From: Ceratodon purpureus
Lineage: Eukaryota; Streptophyta; Bryopsida; Pseudoditrichales; Ditrichaceae
Length of the DNA: 64,000 bases
NCBI GenBank assembly: GCA_014871385.1
Contig: CM026431.1
Location: forward strand, 3,822,604-3,886,603
Direction: 5' to 3'
Under the pieces are notes generated by a model. That model was not told the origin of the DNA. It ran no database searches and saw only the letters and a list, made by a program, of their open reading frames with translations. Below are positions 14,291-25,992 of this stretch, one piece after another. A program made the position numbers and the translations under genes. Positions within the stretch are counted from its first letter, which is position 1. The number at the start of each line of letters is the position of its first letter.

Positions 14291-15180
14291 GGAACACACT
14301 CTTCGAACTTCACCACACACCTCAATCTTTGACAAATCCCAAGATTCTTGTACATATTAAATCCTACCTTAAACAACATCCCACCACCATATTCATGTCA
14401 TTCTCTAAATGCCCCTTTACACAAAAAAAACCCACCACACCCCTAAAAACACACAACATAAAAAACTCCCAGAAAACAACATTCTCTCAACCCGTTGCAA
14501 ACACCACCACGACACACAAAAAACACACAAGAATCACCCCATCACACACATCCCAACACACACACACACACACATTGAAAGAGCCCACTTGAAGATTCTC
14601 CAGACCATGCTCACCCCCCCTCCACCTACTGCCCCAATGCATGCCAATTCCAGCCCACCCTCCCCCCAGGGCCCACACCCCCTCCCCCCGCCACCTCGGA
14701 CTCCCCCCGCCACGTCGGACCACCCCTCGACCCATCTACCCCACCCCTACATACCCAACGCCCAAATCCACCGAACTCATAGATGTTGGGGTTAGGGTTG
14801 CGGGGGACGGCTATGGCGCCGGACGCGCAGGGGCCGCGACGAGGTGGAGCAGCCGCAACAGCACCTCCAAACACACCACACCACGCCCCACCCCACCATC
14901 GCCACCTGCACTCCACTCCACTGCACTGCAGGATCCCCTCCGTCACTCCAATTGCGCACCCCTCTCCTCTCCTCTCCTCTACTCCCCCCATCATGGATGC
15001 TCCCCCTCCCCACCCATGCGGCCCTACGTGCACTCCCCTCTGACTCCCCCTTCCTCTCCCTCTCCGGAGCTCATCCTCACCATGTGAGCTCACATGCTCA
15101 CATGCTCCTCTCCCCATGCTCACCAAAAACCAAAACACACATACAAGACACACTCCAATCTCATGTGAGTTTTCTCCACC
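14291..15180 (+). promoter_or_regulatory. A/C-rich presumed promoter and 5' leader of the DENN gene
   Basis: The plus strand is almost free of G and T-poor for several hundred bases, then becomes a C/T-rich tract (ctcctctcctctcctct near 14965) with a (CA)n microsatellite near 14555-14574. From about 15290 the strand turns G/T-rich. The same switch is seen upstream of other genes in this window, so I read it as the core promoter and transcription start region of the DENN gene whose coding part begins at 17863. Long open frames here on both strands (up to 175 codons) are products of the skewed composition, not genes. Confidence 0.45.
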
Positions 15181-17862
15181 ACTAAGCCTTCATTCAATAC
15201 CCCATGGTTTCTACTCACAGCCACCATGGAGATCAGTACCATAGTGTACATGTATTGATTCTATACCCCATGGGTTATGTTCATTCAGATTATGGAGATC
15301 GGTGGTGTGTTGGATTGAGTTTGTTCTCCAAATGGGGAATTATTTCTTGATTTGGCCATGGTGGACACTCGTTTGGGTTTGGGCTGGTTTGGTTTAGTTT
15401 GGGTTGGGTTGGGGTGGGGACGGAGAAGCTCTTGATTGATGGCAGGTTTTATTTCATGGAGATGGAGTTCTTTCTCTTTCAGTAGAGTGAGTTGGAGAGT
15501 GTTGTGGAATAGGCCATTTGGAGTTTTGTAGTGTGTTGGAAGTGGGCTCTATGAGGTGACTGGTGATAGGTAGTTGTTGGTTGTTTTGGAGTTTTGGAGT
15601 TGTGGGGATTTGGGTTTGGGGTGTAGTGTGGTGATAGTGAGGGTAGTGGTATTGGAGAAGGGCACCTGGAGGATTTGGAGAGTGTGTGCTATTGTTGGTG
15701 TCTTCATTTGGGAGTGTAGCTTAAGTGTAGAGTTTCAGGAGTCTGTGGAAGTTTGGGTTTGGTTGGTAGTTTTGTTGATCGGTGGTTTGGGTTAATGGTT
15801 TTGGTGATGCGGAGTTTTTTCAATCGGAGACAGGGAGGGAATAGAATTTGGAGTTTTAGTGTTCAGGTGGAGGTGTTGGGTGATTAGCTTAACACTTTGG
15901 AGCTTTGGTAGTTTGGTTTTGATCAGGGAGGTGAGCTCAGTGCAGTTTCGGGAGTGGTGTTGACGCTGTGGGTTAGCACTGCGTGCATGGTGTGGAGCTT
16001 ATCTGCTCGGAGTTTGCTACTCGGATTGACTGTGTCAGAGAGGAGGTCGTGCGATAGATCGAGGTCTCAGTTCCTGTTTCGGAGGATTTGTTGACCGTTT
16101 CCTCGTGGTCTGTAATCCGTTTGTTTTGAGCGGTTGGTTCGGAATGTGTGATGGTTTTCGGTTACTTCGAAACTATGGTCGATGAGTGAGCAGCTTACCC
16201 TTTTCAAGGGTATTGCAAGAAGTCGTACATCGGACGTTGCCGGCGGAGATATGCTCGTGTACAGTATTTCTGCGACGGAGAGCGAGCTCTTCTTGTTTCT
16301 TCGAGCCATTGACCCTGCTGTCGTGGTTTTGTGGTGAAGGGATTAGAATTAGAGTGTGAGCTTGTAGGGTTCTTTGGTCACAGGTTTTTACTCACACTAT
16401 ATGCTGACAGTTCAGCTGCTCAGGACATGTTATAATTTAGCCCAACCCACACATGCAGTGGCATCTGTGTAGTCCAATTTCCGATCAGGGTGTTTGACTG
16501 ATTCCTGAAATGTGTTTCCAACTACACATACTGTAGCCTTTTTGGTATGACAGTGCCAGAAGGTCTCTCGGTCTGACATTCTTTAGGAATTGTTTTTCAT
16601 TTTCTCGTGCACTGGGTAGGCCTTTTATTATAATTCGAAACCCTAACCACTGAGCATGTGATTTTCTGCACATTCCAATGCCTTTCAGCTGGAACGCCTT
16701 CATTATCTGTTTGTTTTTGTAGTTTAGGTGTCTGCTGGAAAGATCGCTGATACAGTCAGATTGAGTTAATGCATTTGGGATTATGCGTTACTAGAGTTAC
16801 TTATGAAATCAATGAGTTCCTTAATCACCGAGCTAAAATCGAGAAGAAGCACGATGCATCAGTGGAATCGATTATGTATCTCCTGCACGAACTGTGCAAA
16901 TTCTCTTGTATCGACTATAACCTAGTTGAATAAGTTGGCCGAGTAGAGTCTTTCGCTACTTTGCTTGAACGCTCATGACCTGTAATGAATTTCTTCTGAA
17001 TGAAGAGGATACATATTGACTTGATTTACAGTACATATTAACAGTTGATGTGGCTTTTTTTCAGGAATCCACTGCTAAGGTCCGCATACAATTTTGACTG
17101 CTGAGAAGAACGATACGTAGAATCACATGTGGACCTTCACATGTTGTGACAAGCTGGAAGTAATTGGTGACTGCCATTATCAGTGCCCAAGGAATGAGGT
17201 TCATCCATTCTATACAAGTTGCATAACTGCAAAGTTGATTCAACGACATGCAGTTGTGACTGGATTATGCAGTCTTTTGGATTCGAAAACAGACCGGGAT
17301 TCCTTCTGACGGACGGGTGTATTATGCATTTGGGATTCGCTTCTCGAGTATGTTGGCAGATTGGTGACTATGAAGTAAATATTTGGGCTACAGGTTCGGA
17401 GTATGTTGGGCTCTGAGTTGTGCAGTATATTCATAGTGGACGGAATGTGCACTGCATTCTGACTGCTAATTCGCCTCGTCCTCGAATTACAGGGTAGCTA
17501 GAGTTTGAAAAAAGAGCCGAGCTGGTGATTTCTTCGCAAATGCTTTTGCAAATCTTGGTTTGAGACACCTGGTGTATTCAGTTTGAAGGGGGGCTTGTAG
17601 TGTAGTATACGAAGTCCTATGACTTAATTTCCATGTCGAAGCAACTTTCAAATTGATATTCTGGGTCCAGCCGAATTTAATCGTCATCACTTGATACAAG
17701 GAAACACTTGGGAGTTGGTCAGTACATGTTGAGATCTGGTTGAGCTGGCGTGGACATTTTGAAGATATTAGTTAGCAGCAAACAGTCAGACATGCTCCCG
17801 GAGCGTACATCAGGAATCTTGTTTCACCTTGCCATATAGGGAGGGGTTTGATGAAGTATGTG
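15181..17862 (+). other. Probable spliced 5' leader of the DENN gene
   Basis: G/T-rich on the plus strand from about 15290 to 15970, then ordinary composition. No coding exon is recognisable; the many short open frames on both strands have no familiar motifs. I infer one or more 5' untranslated exons and introns of the DENN gene, because no other gene starts before 17863. Transcript data would be needed to place the exons. Confidence 0.4.
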
Positions 17863-20800
17863 ATGGCGGAGGAACTGAACCATGTTGGCGAGGCTGAGAA
17901 ACGCCATTCGTTATTCTCCCAAACAACAGAAGAGGAAGCAAGACTTGCCGTTGAGGCGGCAGCTGCTGTGAGACCTCCTCCTTCTATAGTTGTCTCTGCT
18001 AAGAACCAGCAGAGCTCTACCGGTTTTCTGAGATTGAAGAAAAGTTTTCAGAAAGCTCTTAAATGGCCCAATAATCACAAGGATAGGACCCAGAGAAATT
18101 TGTTCAATCCGGAGGTGCTCACACGTCAGAAGCGACAATGGAGCGAGTCACAGATGAGAGCTTTGGTGAGTCGTGCACTTCCATATTTAGTTTAGGCTAT
18201 TTTGATTATTATGTTAGTTTTTCATTAGAAATGTCTTGGATAAGAGTGTTATTTATTGAAGATTTTAGAGCCTGTATCTTCAGTGAAAATACTGATTTGG
18301 AAATTTTCTTTGTCGGTGACCTAACAGCAGTACAGTGCTGCTGTTGATACCGGTATTGGTAATATATCTGGCTTTTGGAATAAAAATCTAATGATCTTTC
18401 TCGCATATCTTTGCATTAACACACTGGTGGATATTTACTCACTTATTAATTCTTGAAACATAGTTGTTCTAAGATTTTAGAGGTAAGTGATATACGTTGT
18501 AATTACCGACATTTGATTGTTCTTTATGACCTGCAGGAAAGAAAGCATCCAATGAAGGAGCCTACGTCTTTCTTCGAACATTTTGTAGTGGTGGGCCTGC
18601 GCCCACATTCTGATGTCCAATCTATAGAGGCTGCGTTTGCTAAGAAGAAAATATGGCAGCGAGATGGAGAAAAACCGGGAGTAGATTCTATCAACCATAA
18701 AGCTCCTACACTTGAACCTGAGGTAGTAGCGACTGTGACCTGCTCTAAGCATCCTTTATCATGTCTTCTGCAATTGGGAGGCTTTACGTTCTAATGGAAA
18801 ATGATATTTCGTTTGTTAACTTACCTCGTGTTTGCACCAGTGCTCTCACTCAGGCCTAGTCGGTGGGCAGTGGGATGTGAGGGCTGCTAGCAGCCTCTGT
18901 GATGCGTTCATTTATATGATGTGGTGCATCTCTTTAGGTACTGTTCAAGTATCCGCTTAGCAAAAGACTTCCCATGAGAAGCAGTGAGCTGCCCCACTTT
19001 TGCTTTCCCTCAGGAGTTGAGGTGCGTGCTTTGTTGCTTTACAATTCTTATGATGCACGTCTTTAAAGTGTCTTACATGGCTTGTGTAATTGGAGTAGAT
19101 ATGTAGAAGCACACGAAAAATTGAAATTGTTGATAATGACTTTCAATGCTTTGTTATTTTTCTTGTAATATGGTGTGCGCTAGTATAATTTGCTTTAGTG
19201 AGTTTGTTTGATCTTCATTTGGCTTCTTCTGTTTAACAACCAGGCAAAAGGTTGAGGAATATTGGCACTGCAGCTTGTTAATGTGGTTGCCATTATACCA
19301 ACTGTTAATTTTGGCAAAATGCAGGCTCGAGTTATGGAGAGGACTCCATCCATGAGCGAACTGAATGATATTATGTATGGCCAGGTATGTGCTAGTCTTC
19401 AAGTAAAGAAGTTGCTGGTGAACTTGAGTCGTATTTGTCAGGAGACCTTGGATCCCCTTTGGAAGTGGGTCAGACGTCTCTCGATTGCGATCTTAATCTT
19501 GTTCTCGATCTGGCCTCGACATATGTCATTTCTAGGATCGTGCTGGGGTTCTTTAGCTAACTGTTTGCAAATACTTGTTCTGGTAGTTTGATGTGGAATT
19601 GTTGAATTGAATCTTACTTCGAGAGTTTGTCATTTCTATTTTTCAGAGCCATCAAAATCGCGATGATCATTCATTTGTATTCCTTATCAAGGTTAGTAAC
19701 TCCTGTTGTTCGCCCCCCGTATTTCTCTTGCAGTGCTCTTAGTGCTATTTGTGATGATTGCTCAATCTCAATTTATCAAAGCATTCCTCTGAATTCACTT
19801 TCAATGTTTTCATTTATCCTCGTTACTTTTATTTATTTTCCTTCATACCCCTTCAGGTCGCAGACAACGCAACACTCTATGGAGTATGTGTATTTGTACC
19901 TGAAATGGTGCAAAGGGCTCCAGCCTTCCTATCAATGAACTCAGAAATATCTCCACGGCGATCCCCTCGTGGGCGCTTCTTAATTTCTGCTCCTCGTTGT
20001 TATTGTCTTCTTACAAGGCTGCCGTACTTCGATCTTCATTTTGAAGTTCTAAACAGGTGTGTGATTTCTGCTTCGGACCTCTTGGTTTACGAGAGCGTTT
20101 GTAGAGGAAACGGTTGAAAATATTTGAAATTGTTGCTCTTGTGAGAATGCCCGAACTGTGGAAGTGTTTTATGATGCTGCATGTTCCCATGTGTCCTTGT
20201 CACTAGTCTGAAACTGAATGTATTCTTTTACTAATATGTCAGTTTACTTGGTCGTAAACTAATCTACTTGTGTGTATTGTCTATTTGTTTGCTCAACAGC
20301 ATTATTGCACAGGAACGACTAGATCGCATTACAGAGTGTGTGAAGGAGATGAGTCTTGTTGAACAAGTGCCAGCTATGGTAAAAGTCAGTAGTAAGAATC
20401 ATGTTAGGCAAAGCTCCCCTTCTCCCGATGATCCTGATGGATGGATGGAGAGTGCTATTCCTGTTCAGAGTGTCTTGGGAGCCACGGCTGCTGCAGCTGG
20501 CTTTATTTCTGAGAGTGAGATGAACTCATTCGCTTCCAGAGGTTCAGGTCACATGTCTCCGGACACAGTCTCAGAATGTGTATCTCCAGAACCGTTCTCT
20601 CCGCAATCAGGACTTCAGGAGAATCGGCGTGTTTCTGATGTTGATAATGGAGCACTAGACCCTGGTCCAGCGTTGGAAAATGGTTTCAGAGGGGGCATGG
20701 AGGTACGTTGTCTACACATACGATTACCTTGGACGTTTCTACAGGATGGGTTTTCTCCAATCTTAGGCCTTGTCTGTGAGTAATGTAATTTTCTATTCTA

Positions 20801-23800
20801 CAGGTTCATCCAGAAGAGCTGATAGACGAAACAACAAAACTCTCCAATGGTGATGTGGTAACTCCTACAAGTGCGAGGTTGGAAAGAGCAGATGATATGG
20901 GGTCCAGCTCAAGTCTGGGCACTGTACAAGCACAGTCTAGCAGCAGAGGACATGAACGTGTTGACAGCTTTGAATCTGTATATAGGTATTTGCATCCTTC
21001 GGCTTCTGGAAGTTCTTCGGCTAGAAGCTAAATCAAGGCTAGAGCTCTATTTTTGTTTTTTGTTTTACCGAGAAGAACGCTGTGTCGGCATAGATTTAAC
21101 CCTGTGCGTTGGAGCATTCTAGTCTGTGTCCATGAGGAGTGTAATAATATGCATTTCTTTGTAAGAAACGAGGGAGATCAAACTAATTTGAATTGCTCGT
21201 ATGTCATATTTGACAGTGGCTTCAATGCTGATTCACTTCGGAGCAACGATTCTGATGATGAGCATGATGATGAGACCTCCCCTTCCGGGCAGGAAGACGA
21301 TTACGGAGCTAAAGCGGTCCTTGACTGGGCTGAGGTGTGTGTCCTCACCTATATTTATATCTCTCGTGAAACTTAGTTGATTCTCAAGAGGCTTAAATTA
21401 ATGTTGCGTAATTAAATATTAATGTCGGGTGCCATCTATCATCTCTATATGTTATATCCTATTGCTTCTGTTGATCTAAAGAATTCAGATCGCGGAGTCA
21501 TGAGTAAGACATTTTCTCAGCAGAGAGTATTGGAACCTTTTGTACAGTTTCGATCGAATATGCTCTGATTTGAAAATGTCTGAATTCGTGCATCAGGCCA
21601 ATAAGAATGATTCCTTACGGGTGGTGGTTGGTTATCATCGGCTTCGCATTCCTATGCAAGGTGAAACTATTACTTTTCAGCCGTTAGAACATTTGACATC
21701 AATAACTTTCACCAGAGGAGGCAACGCGATTCCCACTTTAGAGAATGGAGTGCCGGACTTGAAGCATTCCAAAAGCAATTTGGAGGTTGCAGAGGTTATT
21801 ACTCCATACATTTTTTGAGAAACGCGATTAGTATGATATGTACAGATTCATAATTTTTATGCGTTTCATTTTTAATATTACAATTCTAAGGGGTGCTGCT
21901 TTCCATCTTGTTCCTTCAACAGCATAAGTGCTTTGCAATTTCAGTCCCAGTACTCCACAGGATCCTAGATTCTCAATGGTAAGTGCTCTGTTATTCATAA
22001 TGATCTTGTTGCTTTCAGGCTCGAGCAGCAGCAATGGCTGCAGAAGAGTGTGAAGCTCTTGCTGTTTGGTCAGTGGCTACAATTTGCAGGGAACTTTCCC
22101 TCCAGAACGTAAGATAACTATATGCCCCTTAAGTACATATATATTATGTTTTGTTTTCCTTTCTCTGCAAATCATCGGTAATGTTTAAAGATTTCAAACA
22201 CCTGAGCAGTCCCTTTACTAATTATTTGGGTGATTTATGATGCCAGGTGCTATCTATGCTTGCTTGTACTTTATTGGAGAAGCAGATGGTGGTCATCTGC
22301 CCTAATCTGGTTAGTACATTTAATTACTGATCATGTTACTGTAGAGACGAACCATATCTGTTTCTTGTAAATAGTTAGAATCTAGTAATGCAGGACCTCT
22401 GTGCGACCTTTGGAAGGCTAACAATTAAATCTGTCCAGCTTACAATTTTAGTTCTGTTTGAAATGTTTCAGAGGAATTTTGTGTACCGCTAAGTATTGTC
22501 GTGAGGCATTTTATGTTGATTGTGTATGTCATCAGAATTTTCAGCATTTCTGACACCATTTCACAGACGACTAAAGTGACATGGCGCTTTTTTGCTTTCG
22601 CTTTCATGGCAGGGAGTTCTGTCAGCGGTGGTTTTGGCAATGAAGCCCATGATTCGACCATATGTATGGCAATGCCTTCTTCTTCCTGTGAGTAATTCGG
22701 GTTCTCACCAAATACCCGCTTGCCAGACCAGATTACATATCCTGTTGTTTAGAGAGTTTCTTGGTTAGGGAGTACACCTTATAGCCCTTATTCCATCATA
22801 ATCTGTTCTTTGCAATCTCAATAGAATTGGAGAGGCAACGTCTACCTATTCAAACATTTCATTGTGATCTTTTTGTATTTGCACTCGAAAGTCTTGTTTT
22901 ATAGTACGTTAATCTGAAAATGATTGTGCTGTGTCTCTTTCAGGTTCTTCCCAACAAGATGTTAGACTTTCTGGATGCTCCGGTGCCTTACATTGTGAGG
23001 ACATTGCCCTCTAGCTTTACTGTTCGTTTCAATTTCTTGATTTGGAGATACCCAAGTGACATGGTGTTTGTTGAATGCCATGATTGAGCTCGTTTTCTAT
23101 TCTTCATTTGTGGTGTTGTCCTCGGGTCTGTGCGGTCGGTCCTCATGACAATTATAATTGTGAGATAGGAACAATGTCTCTGGAATGCACATCTGCTCAG
23201 CTGAGAAGACCTGAGTACTATTTTCAAATTCATTCTTAAGCAAGTATTTTGAATGCTTATATCCAACTTTTTTGCAGGTTGGAATACAGAGCAAAACTTC
23301 TGAAGTTCAATCGAAGGTGGCAAATCTAGTCCGTGTTAATGTACTGAAGAATAAGGTGATTCTCTCAGTTCTAGAACTGCTGGAAGTCTATCGGATTCTG
23401 AACAAAAAGTTTTGGTGATGGCCTTCTTCAATTTCTAAAGCGTTTGTGCGAGAATTGGATGCCTCTAAATAAGACTTATGATCTTACAGGTATCTATGTC
23501 TTCAATCCCGCCACTTCCTGAGTACAACAAACTTCTATCTCAGCTGGAACCGTTCCACTCGCAGTTGGCAGCAGTTAGTGGCTCAGCTAGAAGACATCCA
23601 GTTCATCACACCAATGAGGCCCAGGTGTGTTAACTTCTTTTACTTATCAAATTTCGTCTTCTGGACTATCCGTCTCTCTGCTGTAACTTACATCTTCTTA
23701 GAAGTAGTACTTGTTTATACTTCGTAAATCTTCTGCAACTCAATGTGGATTTAGAAGCGTTTATCACCTGCTATTCGCCCAAGGAATGGGGTTTTGAGGC

Positions 23801-24592
23801 ATAGGAACGTAAAGTAGACCACTAATGTTAGATAGTTGTTTCCAGGCCCATGCAGTGGAGGGTTTTCTACAAGTATTACAAAAGTACTGTACTGGAGTAC
23901 TGTGTAAAAATCTGCGGTCTCATACTATCACCAATGTGCAATCCAATAATGACAAGGTAAAGCCTTTTAGATTAGATTCGTGTCAGAATATGCCTGTCGA
24001 TTGAGGACATCAATTTGTGTACTATTGTTGCACATGTGTGAACATTTGAGTTATGCCATGACTAGACAAAATAGTGCTCAATTTTGTTCGACAGATTTCC
24101 CACCTTCTGAATCTATCTTTTGTTCTGGGAGTTTGTTCTAGTGAGCAATAAATTTAACAACACACTAATGATTTCCTACTTAATCACCTTTCAAAAGGCA
24201 CTTACGTTATTTTGATTACGTATGGATGTTTAAGAGAGATTTCTGCTTGTTATTCTCTTAATTTCTCTCGTCTGTTGTAAACAGGTTTCACTGCTCTTAA
24301 AGGACAGCTTCATTGATTCGTTTCCTTCACGTGAGCAAGCATTTATTAAGGTATTTTGATTTTAGTTCTTCGAATCTGTCTATGTGATGCTTTTGTAGGG
24401 CTGCTACAGAAGCAGATTCTGTAGTATGTTTATATATGTCGAAACCATTTTATGAAGTATTTTTAGTCCCTTTGAGAACTGAACTTTTTATGCCTTGACT
24501 GACAATCTCTGTTGTGGGTGCAGCATTTCGCAGATACACAATTATTTTCTGTATACACAGATGCCATACTGTCAAGCTACCAAAATGGCTGA
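17863..24592 (+). CDS. DENN domain-containing protein (19 coding exons)
   Basis: Exons: 17863-18165, 18537-18722, 18938-19021, 19325-19384, 19647-19691, 19857-20056, 20300-20702, 20804-20985, 21217-21334, 21597-21785, 22019-22108, 22247-22309, 22613-22687, 22944-22994, 23278-23355, 23490-23624, 23846-23956, 24285-24350, 24524-24592. All phases agree, giving about 835 residues (840 if the ATG at 17848 is used). The uDENN part has FFEHFVVVGLRPHSDVQ and VLFKYPLSKRLPMRSSELPH, then TPSMSELNDIMYGQ. cDENN spans about 590-690 (LSMLACTLLEKQMVVICPNL, then PYVWQCLLLPVLPNKMLDFL). dDENN is at the C-terminus (LLLKDSFIDSFPSREQAFIK). A low-complexity Ser/Asp-rich linker of about 250 residues splits the domain. 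DENN proteins are exchange factors for Rab GTPases in membrane traffic (family knowledge); plant homologues are of the Arabidopsis At2g20320/At5g35560 type. The Rab partner cannot be read from sequence. Confidence 0.93.
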
Positions 24593-25992
24593 GCCCGTTG
24601 TACACTAACGTCGTTCTTCATTCACACCCCTGTAACCGGGAAATTACCGACCTCCGAATGGCATACGCCATTTACTTTTGACCCACAAGGTACCTGTATT
24701 TAAAAACGGCTGTGAACCTCTAATTGAGTGGCATAATTCACCCGTCAAGAGGGTGTGAGGAATTAGTTAGTCTTAGAGAGGAAGTACATAGTTAGAGATG
24801 GACTCCCCTGCCTGGCACATATCTACTGAGATATACGAGAAGATTCTGAGGCGTTGTGGACATGCTGTTGTAGATAGAACGAGTTCAGTTGAGTTTATGA
24901 TTCTGTACTCCTTGGCATGCACGTCTTGTACCTTGCTCTTACATCAGAAGCACTCAGATCGATGTGATTAGTGTGGCGTCTTTCTTTGGTATTGTGATAA
25001 GTATTGTTACAATGTTATCTGCCTCGTGGCCCTCGTCGAACGCTTAAGCTCTAGCACATTTCCTGAAATCGCCCCAATTGCCAAATTGAAAGAATAATAC
25101 ATCTGCAAATTTATTCAAAGTATTGCTTACAGTTCACTTCTAGAAATATCTTACTCTTGCCTACTAATTCATCCTAAATTAAGCAGGAAGAGAAATAAGT
25201 CGTCCTGATTAAGGTGTCAATGGCTATTACCACTCAAGCCCTGCACTCAAGACATATGTCCATAGTTGAATCACATCAGGAAATTACAATAAAGTCGGGA
25301 TGTACAGGCCAACTACAGTAACTTGGAACCTTGTTGATACTACATATGCCTCCGTGACACGCAAGGTTCAGATCATGGATGGAAGAAAATTACAAAAAAC
25401 TCGCATCTGAAGTGACCAAAGCCCGAACCCGCGAAGTGGTAGCAAGTGCTGGAAACTCAGTTCATATATATTTCGGCCCATTCGTTCTAAAGATGCAGCC
25501 ATTTTAAGGGCTATATTCTTTGGCAACAACAATACTTTTAGAGGGTTGCGCCAACGTGCAGTAACACATTTGAAATCTACCCTTCATTAAATCCGAATTC
25601 CGTCGGGAGCGGCACAAACCATCCAGATGATTAATTACGGAAGCTGAAAGTTACGTGATCCAAACAAAAATGGATACAGTTAGCTATCATGACCAAAAAA
25701 AGTGAAAGATGAACATTTCACCAATTGCAAGCGTTAAATTGATTTGAAAGTGTCAAAGTAGCTAGTCACGACTGGCTTCAATTCCCTATCTTGATCTCAC
25801 TCATTTACCTCCAAAACAAAAAATCACCAATTTTCTCCAACAGTTGACAAGAATGCCCTCTGGAAAAACAGTGATGAGAGCTGCTGGAAACAGATAGCAG
25901 CTGGCATTTCCAGATGTACCATATTAAAGATAACCATATACTTGAGACTAAACTGAGTCCTGCCAGATCAGACATCGACTAAAAAGTCCTCT
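24593..25992. other. Convergent 3' ends of the DENN and PRPP synthase genes
   Basis: The two genes end tail to tail, 1.4 kb apart. The stretch should hold both 3' untranslated regions and possibly overlapping transcript ends. I see no further gene. Confidence 0.5.

Noticed and set aside
14329-15185. Several overlapping open frames up to 175 codons on both strands
   Set aside because: They arise from C-rich, stop-poor DNA; products are low-complexity Pro/His/Thr or Gly/Trp runs with no domain.
18326-18348. Short inverted repeat aacagca...tgctgtt in the first DENN intron
   Set aside because: Seven-base arms in an intron are expected by chance.
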